Source: Actinomycetes bacterium
Lineage (GTDB): Bacteria > Actinomycetota > Acidimicrobiia > Acidimicrobiales > RAAP-2
Direction: 5' to 3'
NCBI GenBank assembly: GCA_021786095.1
Contig: JAJYNX010000004.1
Span: forward strand, 1 to 33,726
DNA length: 33,726 nucleotides
The position numbers and the translations under genes are program-made. Of the stretch, positions 1 through 9,007 are shown in pieces (positions within the stretch are counted from its first letter, which is position 1; each line of letters opens with the position of its first letter). The notes beneath the pieces are model-generated. The model saw only the letters and a program-made list of their open reading frames with translations, did not search any database and was not told the DNA's origin.

Positions 1-1
1 C

Positions 2-1045
<1,044 letters not shown>

Positions 1046-1056
1046 CGCGTAGTCAC

Positions 1057-1062
1057 TAGGGT
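1057..1062 (+). promoter_or_regulatory. Putative -10 element of the PASTA pseudokinase gene
   Basis: TAGGGT fits the actinobacterial TANNNT -10 pattern and lies 11 bases before the ATG at 1074, between the ligA stop and the next gene. A start near 1069 would leave almost no 5' leader. No convincing -35 is seen. Confidence 0.4.
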
Positions 1063-1073
1063 GAGACGTAGCC

Positions 1074-2972
1074 ATGAGTGCCGCCACGTTTGCACCGGAT
1101 CACGAGGTCGTCGGTCGCTACCGGATCGTCGAGTTGCTCGGTGTGGGCCGCACCGCCGAGGTCTACCGGGCCGAGGACCGGTCCCTGCACCGGACGGTCG
1201 TCGTGAAGGTCCTGTTGGCGGATCTGGCGGCGCACGAGGACGTACGGCGCGCCTTTCGCGACAACATCGTGCGTGCGGCCACGCTGAGCCACCCCCACCT
1301 CGCGCGCGTCTACGACGGGGGACAGGAGTCGGGGTCGATCTTCGTCGTCAGCGAGTACTTGAGTGGCGGCTCGCTCGAGGACGTTCTGGCGTCCGGGCGG
1401 CGCTTCAGCCCCGACGACGCCGCGCGTCTCGGCCGCGACATCGCCAGCGCCTTGGCGTACCTGCACGCGAACGGGATCGTCCACGGCGCCCTCTCACCGA
1501 CCAAGCTCCTCTTCGACGAGGAGGGGCGCGTGCGCATCACCGACGTCTCGCTGGCCGGGCTGGCGGAGCAGTACCGTGGACGACCCACGCTCGACCAGGT
1601 CCGCTACTTCAGTCCCGAGCAGGCGCTCGGCGAGCCCGCGGGACCGGCGAGCGACGTGTACGCGCTCGCGCTCATCCTCTTCGAGGCGGCGACGGGAACG
1701 GTACCCTTCGACGGGCTCACCACCGAGGCGATGGCTCAGGCCCGAGTTGGCGCACCGCTGCCGGTGCGTGCCGAGTTGGGCACCCTCGACATGCTCCTCG
1801 CCCAGGCCGCGATTCCCGACCCGTTGCTGCGACTGGACGCCGAGCAGTTCTCCACGCGGCTGAACGCGGTCGTCAAGGAGTCCGCACCCCTCAGCGTGGC
1901 GCCGGGCAACCGCGCCGCACCGCTGCTCGCGAACTTCGCGCCCCCCGAACCGCGTACGTCGATCGGCTTCCGGCCGTCTCCGGACCAGATCGCCGGGGGA
2001 ACCGGTCCGGTGCCGCGAGTGACCTCGCGGCCGCTGATCTCGGAGTCGGCGCCGCTCGCGCGCTCGCGCTCGCGCTCGCGCGCCACCCCGCGCGCGGGCC
2101 GGCCCCGCCACGCGCAGGACTTCGATGTGGAGCCGCTGCCCGAGGAGCCGCGCCGCCGCCGTATCGCGTTCCTCGTCGCCGCGGTGGTCCTGGTCGTCGC
2201 GGCCGTCGCGGCGGCCGCGGTCTGGAAGTCGGGCCTCCTCGACCAGCCCCAGACGGTGCCCTCGCTGGTCAGCCTCGACTACCAGCAGGCGGCTCAGGTG
2301 ATCAGGAACGACGGGTTCACGCTGCGTGTCGGCGCGCACGCCTACTCGTCGAGCGTCCGCGCCAACACCATCGTGTCGCAGTCGCCCCCGCCGGGTACGC
2401 GCGAGAAGGCGGGCCACGTGATCAGCGTGACCGTGTCCGATGGACCGCGCATGGTGGCCGTGCCGACGGGACTACTCGGTGAGGACTGCGCGACCGCCTC
2501 GGCGCGGCTGCAGGGTGCGCGCCTCACCGGTCAGTGCCCCTCGTCGGACGCGGTGGCGAGTGCCACGGTTCTCGTGGGTCGCGTCGTGCGCTATCGCGTC
2601 GGTGCGCGGGTGAACCCCACGAGCGTGCCGGTGGGCTCCATCGTGACCCTCGTGCTCAGCTCCGGTCCGCCCGCGACGTCGCCGACGACCACCGTACCGT
2701 CGGTGTCGACCACGACCGTGCCCCCCGCCACGACCACGACGACGGCGCCCACGACGACCACCACGGTGGCGGGAGAGGGCCCACGACCCGTGCCGAACGT
2801 GGTCGGCATGGACCAGGCGCAGGTCTTCGCGGCCATGCGCAAGGCGCAGCTGTACTTCACGACGCGCGGGCCCCACGCCGGGACGTCACAGTGGACGACA
2901 GCCGTGTCCACCCAGCCGTCTCCTGGCACGTCGGTCCCCTGGCACTCCACCATCATCGTGAACGTGCGCTGA
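1074..2972 (+). CDS. PASTA-domain membrane protein with a degenerate Ser/Thr kinase domain (predicted pseudokinase)
   Basis: The protein has 632 residues. A PknB-like kinase fold occupies about residues 15-265, followed by a disordered Arg/Ser-rich stretch (SRSRSRS near 331), one transmembrane helix (about 363-384), and three PASTA-like repeats outside the cell (about 393-458, 459-532, 571-632). A Thr-rich linker (about 533-566) separates the second and third. PASTA domains usually bind peptidoglycan fragments or lipid II. The ATP lysine is kept (K45), but the catalytic loop reads HGALSPTK (137-144) instead of HRDLKPxN, so the catalytic Asp is Ala139, the loop Lys is Ser141 and the Mg-binding Asn is Lys144. 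DFG is DVS (157-159), and the helix-C Glu appears to be Asn64. I infer an inactive sensor or scaffold for cell-wall control rather than a working kinase. The second PASTA repeat carries two cysteines (471, 488). The ATG follows a TAGGGT element by 11 bases. Confidence 0.9.
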   Translation: MSAATFAPDHEVVGRYRIVELLGVGRTAEVYRAEDRSLHRTVVVKVLLADLAAHEDVRRAFRDNIVRAATLSHPHLARVYDGGQESGSIFVVSEYLSGGSLEDVLASGRRFSPDDAARLGRDIASALAYLHANGIVHGALSPTKLLFDEEGRVRITDVSLAGLAEQYRGRPTLDQVRYFSPEQALGEPAGPASDVYALALILFEAATGTVPFDGLTTEAMAQARVGAPLPVRAELGTLDMLLAQAAIPDPLLRLDAEQFSTRLNAVVKESAPLSVAPGNRAAPLLANFAPPEPRTSIGFRPSPDQIAGGTGPVPRVTSRPLISESAPLARSRSRSRATPRAGRPRHAQDFDVEPLPEEPRRRRIAFLVAAVVLVVAAVAAAAVWKSGLLDQPQTVPSLVSLDYQQAAQVIRNDGFTLRVGAHAYSSSVRANTIVSQSPPPGTREKAGHVISVTVSDGPRMVAVPTGLLGEDCATASARLQGARLTGQCPSSDAVASATVLVGRVVRYRVGARVNPTSVPVGSIVTLVLSSGPPATSPTTTVPSVSTTTVPPATTTTTAPTTTTTVAGEGPRPVPNVVGMDQAQVFAAMRKAQLYFTTRGPHAGTSQWTTAVSTQPSPGTSVPWHSTIIVNVR

Positions 2973-2982
2973 GCCCTCGTAC

Positions 2983-3030
2983 GGCCCCGGCGAGGGGCCG
3001 CCGTCGCGGGGCGCCACGCGGCGACGGCGG
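2983..3030 (+). terminator. Two adjacent GC-rich hairpins after the PASTA gene
   Basis: GGCCCC (2983-2988) pairs with GGGGCC (2994-2999) around a 5-base loop. Next to it, a 10-bp stem pairs 2998-3007 with 3021-3030. The two hairpins share bases 2998-2999, so they may be alternatives. There is no T-run, so this is at best an actinobacterial-style terminator without a U tract. The rest of 2973-3190 shows no gene. Confidence 0.35.
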
Positions 3031-3177
3031 GCGCACGGAATCAGGTCACGCGCACGCCCGGCCCACGGTGTCACGCGGCGTTGCTCGCGGCGTCACGACG
3101 GATCCGAGTGGGGAGGTGGCGTTTGCGGGGGCGACGCCGCGGGTCGTGACGCACCCGGGACGGTCGAGCGTGGCCGG

Positions 3178-3183
3178 TAGTGT
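3178..3183 (+). promoter_or_regulatory. Putative -10 element for the esterase-gatCAB operon
   Basis: TAGTGT sits 7 bases before the ATG at 3191, so transcription probably starts at or next to the start codon. No Shine-Dalgarno sequence is seen before that ATG. Confidence 0.45.
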
Positions 3184-3190
3184 GGCCCCT

Positions 3191-3943
3191 ATGACCACAG
3201 CACTGATGGCGGGCGCCGAGCCGTACTCGGCGACCGGCGGGCCGGGGGGCGTCCTGGTCCTGCACGGCTTCACGGGTAACCCCTCCTCGATGCGCTCGCT
3301 GGGCGAGGCCCTGGCGCGTGAGGGGTGGGCGGTGGAGTTGCCGCGACTCCCGGGACACGGGACCTCGGTCGAGGACATGATGACGACCCGGTGGTCCGAC
3401 TGGACGGGCGCCGCGCTCGACGCCTACGACGCCTTGGCGGCGAGCCACCCGCGAGTCGCCGTCGTCGGGTTGTCCATGGGGGGTGGTCTCGCGGCGTACG
3501 TGGCGACCCAGCGGCCCGTGGCGGGCTGCGTCTTCATCAACCCCCTCGTCAAGGCACCCGCCCCCGAACTGGTCGCCGGAGTGGACGAACTGCTGGCGTC
3601 GGGCGTCGCGTTGGTCGACGCGATCGGCTCGGACGTGAAGAAGGAGGGGGTGAGCGAGTCCTCCTACGCCTCGACGCCGCTGGTGTGCGCCCAGAGCCTC
3701 TTCTCCGGGGTCGCCCAGCTGTACGACGACCTCGTCTCGGTACGCGCGCCGAGCCTGCTGCTGCAGAGTCGCGAAGACCACGTGGTGAGCGCCGACAACG
3801 GTGAGGATCTCTTCGCGAGGGTGTCGGGTCCCATCGAGCGGATCTGGCTGGAGGACTCCTACCACGTGGCGACGCTCGACAACGACCGCGAACTGGTCGA
3901 GAACGAGGTCGTGGCCTTCACGCACCGGGTGCTCGGGGAGTGA
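3191..3943 (+). CDS. Alpha/beta-hydrolase, Est30-like carboxylesterase / monoacylglycerol lipase type
   Basis: This 250-residue cytoplasmic serine hydrolase probably cleaves short- to medium-chain esters or monoacylglycerols. The oxyanion-hole motif HGFTGNP starts at H25, the nucleophile elbow GLSMGG gives Ser95, the acid is Asp196 (SREDHVV), and the base is His225 (SYHVATLD). Spacing and length closely match the Est30 carboxylesterase family. The frame stays open far upstream through the pseudokinase gene, but that part is antisense-like noise: the family's N-terminus begins at the ATG at 3191, which has a -10 element 7 bases before it. The stop codon overlaps the GTG start of gatC (GTGA), so the gene is translationally coupled to tRNA amidation for no obvious metabolic reason. 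The natural substrate is unknown. Confidence 0.88.
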   Translation: MTTALMAGAEPYSATGGPGGVLVLHGFTGNPSSMRSLGEALAREGWAVELPRLPGHGTSVEDMMTTRWSDWTGAALDAYDALAASHPRVAVVGLSMGGGLAAYVATQRPVAGCVFINPLVKAPAPELVAGVDELLASGVALVDAIGSDVKKEGVSESSYASTPLVCAQSLFSGVAQLYDDLVSVRAPSLLLQSREDHVVSADNGEDLFARVSGPIERIWLEDSYHVATLDNDRELVENEVVAFTHRVLGE

Positions 3944-4239
3944 GCGTGCTACGCCGAGAGGACGTCGCCCACGTGGCTCGCTTGGCTCGCTTGACCCTGA
4001 GCGATGAGGAGCTCGATCTGTTCACCGACCAGTTGGCGCAGGTGCTGGAGCACGCCAGCGACGTCGCCGCCCTCGATCTCGAGGGGGTCGAGGCGACCGC
4101 CCACCCGTTCGGTCTCGTGAACGTCGTGCGCGCCGATGAGCCCCAGCCGTCCCTGGATCGCGACGAGGTGCTCGCCATGGCGCCCGACGTTGAGGATGGC
4201 CGCTTCGCGGTGCCCCGCATCCTGGGCGAAGACCAGTGA
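3940..4239 (+). CDS. gatC: Asp-tRNA(Asn)/Glu-tRNA(Gln) amidotransferase subunit C
   Basis: GatC (99 residues) is the small subunit that holds GatA and GatB together in the GatCAB complex. The complex converts misacylated Glu-tRNA(Gln) and/or Asp-tRNA(Asn) to the correct amide form. The N-terminal segment [20 protein letters not shown] is the family signature, and the C-terminal half has the usual acidic tail with R-A-D-E near residue 64. The GTG start at 3940 overlaps the esterase stop by 4 bp, and the gatC stop overlaps the gatA start in the same way. This implies indirect glutaminylation and/or asparaginylation in this organism. Confidence 0.95.
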   Translation: MSVLRREDVAHVARLARLTLSDEELDLFTDQLAQVLEHASDVAALDLEGVEATAHPFGLVNVVRADEPQPSLDRDEVLAMAPDVEDGRFAVPRILGEDQ

Positions 4240-5660
4240 GGTCGGCGGGAGAGATCGCGCGCGACGTGCGCGAGGGGGCTAGTTCGGCCGGTCGCGAGCT
4301 GGAGATCGCCCTCAGCGCCATTCGCGCGCGCAACGACGAGCTCAATGTGTTCCTGTACGTGGACGAGGCGGGAGCGCGCCTCGCGGCGCAGCGGGTGGAC
4401 GAGGCGGTCGCCCGCGGTGAGCGGACCGGCCCCCTGGCGGGCGTGCCGGTGGCCCTGAAGGACAACCTGTGCCAGCGGGGCATCCCCACCACGTGCTCGT
4501 CGCGCATCCTGGAGGGGTGGCGACCGCCCTACAACGCGACGGTGATCGATCGCCTCGTGGCCGCCGGTGCGGTGCCCGTGGGCAAGACGAATCTGGACGA
4601 GTTCGCGATGGGCTCGTCGACCGAAACCTCGGCCTTCGGGCCGACGCGCAACCCTCTGGACCCCACACGGGTCCCCGGCGGCTCGTCGGGCGGCTCGGCG
4701 GCCGCGGTGGCGGCCGACATGACGCCCCTCGCGCTGGGCAGCGACACCGGCGGATCCATCCGCCAGCCGGCCGCGCTGTGCGGGATCGTCGGGGTGAAAC
4801 CCACCTACGGCCTGGTCTCGCGCTACGGGTTGATCGCCTTCGCCAGTTCCCTGGACCAGATCGGGCCGCTGTCGCGCTCGGTGGCCGACGCCGCCCTGCT
4901 ACTCGAGGTCATCGCCGGTCACGACCCCCGCGACTCGACGTCCCTGCCCGAGCCGGCCCCCTCGTTGCGTGACCACCTCGACGACGGGGTGGTGGGTCGG
5001 CGCATCGGCGTCGTGCGCGAGTTGATCGACGGCGCCGATCCGGAGGTCGTCGCGTCGGTGGACCGTGCGGCCGAGGTGCTGCGCGCGGCCGGGGCGGAGC
5101 TGGTCCCGCTCTCGATACCCGAACTGCGTCTCGGGCTGAGCGCGTACTATCTGATCGCCCCGGCCGAGGCGTCGAGCAATCTGGCGCGCTTCGACGGCGT
5201 GCGCTACGGGCTGCGCGTGGACGCCGACGACGTGGCCGCGATGAACGAGGCGACGCGCACGGCGGGCTTCGGCGCGGAGGTCAAGCGTCGTATCATGCTG
5301 GGCACCTACGCGCTCTCCGCCGGCTACTACGACGCCTACTACGGTCAGGCCCTCAAGGTGCGCACCCAGATGATCGAGGCGTTTCGTCGCGCCTATCGCG
5401 AGGTGGACCTGTTGTTGGGGGCGACGACGCCGACGGTCGCGTTCCCCTTCGGGTCCAAGACGGCCAACCCGATGTCGATGTACCTCTCCGACGTCTTCAC
5501 GATTCCGACCAACCTCGCGGGCGAGGCGGCGATCTCGGTCCCCTTCGGTGTCGGCGAGGGTGGCCTGCCGGTGGGGGTGCAACTCCTCGGACCGGGTCGC
5601 AGCGAGGCGCGGCTGCTGGCGGCGGGTCGGGTCCTCGAACTCGCGGAGGGACGCCCGTGA
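4236..5660 (+). CDS. gatA: Asp-tRNA(Asn)/Glu-tRNA(Gln) amidotransferase subunit A
   Basis: GatA (474 residues) is the amidase-signature glutaminase subunit. It releases ammonia from glutamine and channels it to GatB. The Ser-cisSer-Lys triad is visible as Lys75 (PVALKDN), Ser150 (VPGGSSGGS) and Ser174 ([10 protein letters not shown]). Each position is 4 lower than in the Staphylococcus aureus enzyme, so the alignment has no gaps up to that point. Full length for the family. The GTG at 4236 overlaps the gatC stop by 4 bp, and its own stop overlaps the GTG of gatB, giving a strictly coupled C-A-B order. Confidence 0.97.
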   Translation: MRSAGEIARDVREGASSAGRELEIALSAIRARNDELNVFLYVDEAGARLAAQRVDEAVARGERTGPLAGVPVALKDNLCQRGIPTTCSSRILEGWRPPYNATVIDRLVAAGAVPVGKTNLDEFAMGSSTETSAFGPTRNPLDPTRVPGGSSGGSAAAVAADMTPLALGSDTGGSIRQPAALCGIVGVKPTYGLVSRYGLIAFASSLDQIGPLSRSVADAALLLEVIAGHDPRDSTSLPEPAPSLRDHLDDGVVGRRIGVVRELIDGADPEVVASVDRAAEVLRAAGAELVPLSIPELRLGLSAYYLIAPAEASSNLARFDGVRYGLRVDADDVAAMNEATRTAGFGAEVKRRIMLGTYALSAGYYDAYYGQALKVRTQMIEAFRRAYREVDLLLGATTPTVAFPFGSKTANPMSMYLSDVFTIPTNLAGEAAISVPFGVGEGGLPVGVQLLGPGRSEARLLAAGRVLELAEGRP

Positions 5661-7078
5661 CACTGCCAGACGGGTGGGAGATGGTGGTGGGCCTGGAGGT
5701 GCACACCGAGCTCAAGACCCGCACGAAGATGTTCTGTGGCTGTCGCAACGAGTTCGGCGCGCCGCCCAACACGCACGTCTGTCCGGTCTGCCTAGGGCTG
5801 CCGGGATCCTTGCCGGTGCTGAACGAGCGGGCGGTGGAGTTGGCCATGGCCATCGGTCTGGCACTGCACTGCACGATCGCGCCGTCCACGTTCCATCGCA
5901 AGAACTACTTCTATCCCGACATGCCCAAGGACTTCCAGATCTCCCAGTACGACCGTCCCATCAACGCGAACGGCTACCTCGACCTGATCGATCACAGCCG
6001 GGTGGGGATCGAGCGCGCGCACCTGGAGGAGGACACCGGCAAGTCGACGCACCTCGGGGGCTCGGGGCGCCTGCACGGGGCCGATCGGTCGCTGGTGGAC
6101 TACAACCGCTCCGGGGTGCCGCTCGTGGAGATCGTGTCCGCGCCCGACATCCGCTCCTCGGCCCAGGCCCGGGCGTACGCCTCGGAGTTGCGCGCCATCC
6201 TGATCGCCACGGGCGCGTCGGACGGGCGCATGGAGGAGGGGTCGATGCGCGTGGACGCGAACGTGTCGGTGCGTCGCGCGGGCCAGCCGTACGGCACGCG
6301 CTGTGAGATCAAGAACCTCAACTCGCTGCGCTCGCTGCAGCGAGCGATCGACTACGAGGCCGAGCGTCAGGTGGCTCTGGTGGAGAGCGGCGAGGTGGTG
6401 CGTCAGGAGACCCGGCACTGGGACGAGGCGCGGGGCGTCACGGCGACGATGCGCGTGAAGGAGGAGGCCGACGACTACCGGTACTTCCGCGAGCCGGACC
6501 TGGTGGACCTGGCCCCGGATGCGTCGTGGGTGCAGCGCGTGCGATCCGGACTGGGCCCGCTGCCCGCCGAACGTCGCGCGGCGCTGCTGGCGCGCGTGGG
6601 CGAGGTGAGCGAGGCGCAGCGCGACGCGGTCGCCACGGTGATCGACGCCGGTCGCGACGAGGTGGTGCGCGGCGCGATCGATCGGGGTGTCGATCCGGCT
6701 CTCGCGCTGGCGCGCGCGGCCAACGAGCTCGAGTCCGAGGGGCCAGCCGTCTCGGTGGACGCCTTCGCCGAGACCCTGCTCATGGAGCAGCGTGGCGAGC
6801 TCTCGGCCACGCAGTCCAAGGCGGTGCTGGCGGCGCTGGCGCAGGAGGGCGGGGACCCGCACGCGATCGCCGCCCAGCGCGGCTTCGAGCGGCTCTCGTC
6901 GAACTCGCTCGGCGCGACGCTCGACGAGGTCATCGACCAGCACCCGGACGAGTGGCGGCGCTACCGCGACGGCGACGACAAGCTCGCGCAGTTCTTCGTG
7001 GGCCTGGTCATGAAGGCCACGCGCGGCCAGGCTGACGGCAAGGCGGTCATCGCGGAGTTGGCGGCGCGTCGCGGCTGA
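5657..7078 (+). CDS. gatB: Asp-tRNA(Asn)/Glu-tRNA(Gln) amidotransferase subunit B
   Basis: GatB (473 residues) binds the misacylated tRNA, phosphorylates the Glu/Asp side chain with ATP and amidates it with ammonia from GatA. The N-terminal [23 protein letters not shown] and the four zinc-ligand cysteines C27, C29, C42 and C45 are present. The C-terminal third is the GatB/YqeY tRNA-binding tail, ending in the usual [16 protein letters not shown]. The GTG start at 5657 overlaps the gatA stop by 4 bp. It is the last gene of the esterase-gatCAB unit. Confidence 0.97.
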   Translation: MTLPDGWEMVVGLEVHTELKTRTKMFCGCRNEFGAPPNTHVCPVCLGLPGSLPVLNERAVELAMAIGLALHCTIAPSTFHRKNYFYPDMPKDFQISQYDRPINANGYLDLIDHSRVGIERAHLEEDTGKSTHLGGSGRLHGADRSLVDYNRSGVPLVEIVSAPDIRSSAQARAYASELRAILIATGASDGRMEEGSMRVDANVSVRRAGQPYGTRCEIKNLNSLRSLQRAIDYEAERQVALVESGEVVRQETRHWDEARGVTATMRVKEEADDYRYFREPDLVDLAPDASWVQRVRSGLGPLPAERRAALLARVGEVSEAQRDAVATVIDAGRDEVVRGAIDRGVDPALALARAANELESEGPAVSVDAFAETLLMEQRGELSATQSKAVLAALAQEGGDPHAIAAQRGFERLSSNSLGATLDEVIDQHPDEWRRYRDGDDKLAQFFVGLVMKATRGQADGKAVIAELAARRG

Positions 7079-7095
7079 CCAGTGCCGTGCGCGGT

Positions 7096-7115
7096 CTCGA
7101 CGGAGGGCCGTCGAG
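7096..7115 (+). terminator. Hairpin after gatB
   Basis: CTCGACGG (7096-7103) and CCGTCGAG (7108-7115) form a perfect 8-bp stem with a 4-base loop. There is no T-run. It lies 17 bases after the gatB stop and just before the ilvD -10, so it may end the gat transcript. Confidence 0.45.
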
Positions 7116-7123
7116 CGAGTCTC

Positions 7124-7129
7124 TAGTAT
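7124..7129 (+). promoter_or_regulatory. -10 element of ilvD, leaderless promoter
   Basis: TAGTAT is followed by exactly 6 bases and then the ATG at 7136, so transcription should begin on the start codon. No Shine-Dalgarno sequence is present. The same -10-N6-start arrangement recurs at 8843, 19583, 21397 and 30820. Confidence 0.6.
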
Positions 7130-7135
7130 CGATCC

Positions 7136-8815
7136 ATGACATCGCACCCCACCCCCCGCAGCTCCGAGGTCACGATCGGCAAGAGCCGGGCACCCGCGCG
7201 CGCGATGCTGCGCGCCATGGGCCTCGGCGACGACGACATGGTCAAGGCGCAGATCGGCCTGGCGACGAGCTGGAACGAGGTGACGCCGTGCAACCTCCCG
7301 CTCGGCCGTCTGGCGACGCGCGCCAAGGTGGCCGTGCGCGACGGGGGTGCGGTGCCCTTCGAGTTCGTGACCATCGCGGTCTCGGACGGGATCTCGATGG
7401 GTCACGAGGGGATGCGGGCGTCCCTGGTCTCGCGTGAGGTCATCGCCGACTCCGTGGAGACCGTGATGCACGCCGAGCGCTTTGACGCCATGGTCACCTT
7501 CGCGGGTTGCGACAAGTCCCTGCCGGGCATGCTGATGGCGGCGGCCCGCCTCGACGTGCCCAGCGTCTTCCTCTACGGTGGGACGATCCTGCCGGGCGAG
7601 CTGAACGGTCAGGCGCTGGACATCGTCTCGGTCTTCGAGGCCGTCGGTGCCAACGCGGTGGGGGCCATGAGCGACGAGGACCTGGGTGCCATCGAGCGTG
7701 CGGCGTGCCCCGGTGAGGGGAGTTGCGCGGGCATGTTCACCGCGAACACGATGGCCAGCGTGGCCGAGGCACTCGGGATGTCGCTGCTCGGCAGCGCCTC
7801 GGTCCCCTCGGTGGACCCGCGCCGCGACCAGTACGCCTACGAGTCGGGCCGGGCCGTGCTCACCCTGCTCGACCGCGGCATCACCGCGCGCGACATCATG
7901 ACCCGCGAGGCCTTCGAGAACGCGATCGCTGTGGTGATGGCCCTGGGTGGCTCGACCAACGCGGTGCTCCACCTGTTGGCGATCGCGCACGAGGCCCGGG
8001 TCCCCCTGGCGCTCGACGACTTCAACACGATCGCGCGGCGCGTGCCGCACCTGGCCGACATGAAGCCCCACGGGGTGTACCACATGAGCGACCTCGATCT
8101 CGTGGGCGGGGTGCCGGTGGTGCTCGCGCACCTGTTGGAGCGCGGCCTGGTGCACGGCGACACGATGACCGTCAGTGGCCAGACGCTCGCCGAGAGTCTG
8201 GCGGCCTACCAGGCCGCAGCGCCCGACGGGCGGGTGGTCCACGACCTGGACCACCCCATCCACGAGCGGGGCGGCATCGCCGTGCTGAGTGGATCGCTGG
8301 CGCCCAAGGGCTCGGTGGTGAAGGTCGCGGGAATCGACGAGTTGCACTTCACCGGCACGGCGCGGGTCTTCGACGGCGAGGACGCCGCGATGACGGCCAT
8401 CCTGGCCGGGGAGATCGAGCCGCGCACGGTGGTGGTGATCCGTTACGAGGGTCCGCGGTCGGGACCGGGGATGCGCGAGATGCTGGCGGTCACCGGGGCG
8501 ATGAAGGGTGTCGGGCGCGGCAGCGACAGCGCGCTGGTCACCGACGGGCGCTTCAGCGGCGGGACGCACGGCTTCTGCGTGGGCCACGTGGCGCCCGAGG
8601 CCCTCGACGGCGGACCGATCGCGCTGGTCGCCGACGGCGACACGATCGAGATCGACGTGATGAGCAACACGATCAACCTCCTGGTGGACCCCGAGGTCCT
8701 GGAGAAGCGCGCTCGCGAGGTTCCCCCGTTCGCGCCTCGCTACACCACCGGCGTGCTCGAGAAGTTCGCTCGCCTGGTCCAGGGCGCGGAGACGGGGGCC
8801 GTCACCTCGCGCTAG
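7136..8815 (+). CDS. ilvD: Dihydroxy-acid dehydratase
   Basis: IlvD (559 residues) dehydrates 2,3-dihydroxy-isovalerate and 2,3-dihydroxy-3-methylvalerate to the 2-keto acids, the third common step of valine/isoleucine synthesis. Three conserved cysteines that hold the Fe-S cluster are visible: C52 (TPCNLPL), C125 (GCDKSLPG, with D126/K127 for Mg) and C197 ([10 protein letters not shown]). This pattern fits the [2Fe-2S] type. The C-terminal [18 protein letters not shown] motif is intact. The ATG is set by the leaderless promoter just upstream. It lies directly before the ilvB attenuator and ilvBNC but has its own promoter. Confidence 0.96.
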   Translation: MTSHPTPRSSEVTIGKSRAPARAMLRAMGLGDDDMVKAQIGLATSWNEVTPCNLPLGRLATRAKVAVRDGGAVPFEFVTIAVSDGISMGHEGMRASLVSREVIADSVETVMHAERFDAMVTFAGCDKSLPGMLMAAARLDVPSVFLYGGTILPGELNGQALDIVSVFEAVGANAVGAMSDEDLGAIERAACPGEGSCAGMFTANTMASVAEALGMSLLGSASVPSVDPRRDQYAYESGRAVLTLLDRGITARDIMTREAFENAIAVVMALGGSTNAVLHLLAIAHEARVPLALDDFNTIARRVPHLADMKPHGVYHMSDLDLVGGVPVVLAHLLERGLVHGDTMTVSGQTLAESLAAYQAAAPDGRVVHDLDHPIHERGGIAVLSGSLAPKGSVVKVAGIDELHFTGTARVFDGEDAAMTAILAGEIEPRTVVVIRYEGPRSGPGMREMLAVTGAMKGVGRGSDSALVTDGRFSGGTHGFCVGHVAPEALDGGPIALVADGDTIEIDVMSNTINLLVDPEVLEKRAREVPPFAPRYTTGVLEKFARLVQGAETGAVTSR

Positions 8816-8842
8816 CTCTTGTGCGAGCACGGCCCCGTGTGC

Positions 8843-8848
8843 TTAGAT
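8843..8848 (+). promoter_or_regulatory. -10 element of the ilvB leader
   Basis: TTAGAT is followed by 6 bases and then the GTG of the leader peptide. A weak -35 candidate TTGTGC (8819-8824) stands 18 bases upstream. The surrounding bases closely resemble those of the leuA leader promoter. Confidence 0.5.
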
Positions 8849-8854
8849 GGTCGG

Positions 8855-8905
8855 GTGACGACGGTGTCCCTGATTCTGGTAGTAGTAGGAGTGAGGCACC
8901 GGTAG
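8855..8905 (+). CDS. ilvB leader peptide (branched-chain attenuator peptide, 16 residues)
   Basis: A short open frame starts with GTG, exactly 6 bases after a -10 element, and reads MTTVSLILVVVGVRHR before a TAG. Seven of its 16 residues are Leu, Ile or Val in a nearly continuous run (LILVVV-V), including three consecutive GTA valine codons, which are unusual in DNA this GC-rich. It is followed by competing hairpins and a strong terminator ahead of ilvB. Established precedent: ilvB leader peptides controlling transcription by attenuation in enterobacteria and corynebacteria. I infer that scarcity of charged branched-chain tRNAs stalls the ribosome here and lets transcription continue into ilvBNC. 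Confidence 0.85.
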   Translation: MTTVSLILVVVGVRHR

Positions 8906-8933
8906 TCGCACGTACTCGAACACCGGAGGCCTC
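8893..8933 (+). promoter_or_regulatory. Predicted antiterminator hairpin of the ilvB attenuator
   Basis: GAGGC (8893-8897) can pair with GCCTC (8929-8933), and CCGG (8899-8902) with CCGG (8923-8926): 9 bp with a small internal loop. The right arm is also the left arm of the terminator, so the two exclude each other. A ribosome that reaches the stop codon at 8903 would cover the left arm and favour termination. No folding energies were computed. Confidence 0.55.
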
Positions 8934-8959
8934 CCCAGTAGGGGAGGCCTTTTTTGTTT
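8927..8959 (+). terminator. Rho-independent attenuator terminator before ilvB
   Basis: AGGCCTCCCC (8927-8936) and GGGGAGGCCT (8941-8950) form a perfect 10-bp stem with loop AGTA, followed by TTTTTTGTTT (8950-8959). It lies between the leader peptide and ilvB rather than after a gene, which is the mark of an attenuator. Confidence 0.93.
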
Positions 8960-9007
8960 GGGCGACGAGCCAACAGAGGAACACCCAACTAGAGCAGAGA
9001 GGGACTC

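Noticed and set aside
2057-2084. GCTCGC repeats as a functional DNA repeat
   Set aside because: They encode the SRSRSRS linker of the PASTA protein and are explained by coding low complexity.
2534-3190. Upstream extension of the esterase frame through the PASTA gene
   Set aside because: It is an out-of-frame reading of the PASTA gene; the hydrolase fold begins at the ATG at 3191 with its own -10 element.
5792-8830. A 1012-codon open frame on the minus strand across gatB and ilvD
   Set aside because: Antisense shadow of two clear genes; the translation is Arg/His-rich low-complexity text with no family motif, as expected in GC-rich DNA.
8843-9007. T-box or other riboswitch before ilvB (and likewise before leuA)
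   Set aside because: I see no T-box sequence (AGGGTGG-type) or known aptamer core; the short peptide plus hairpins explain the region.
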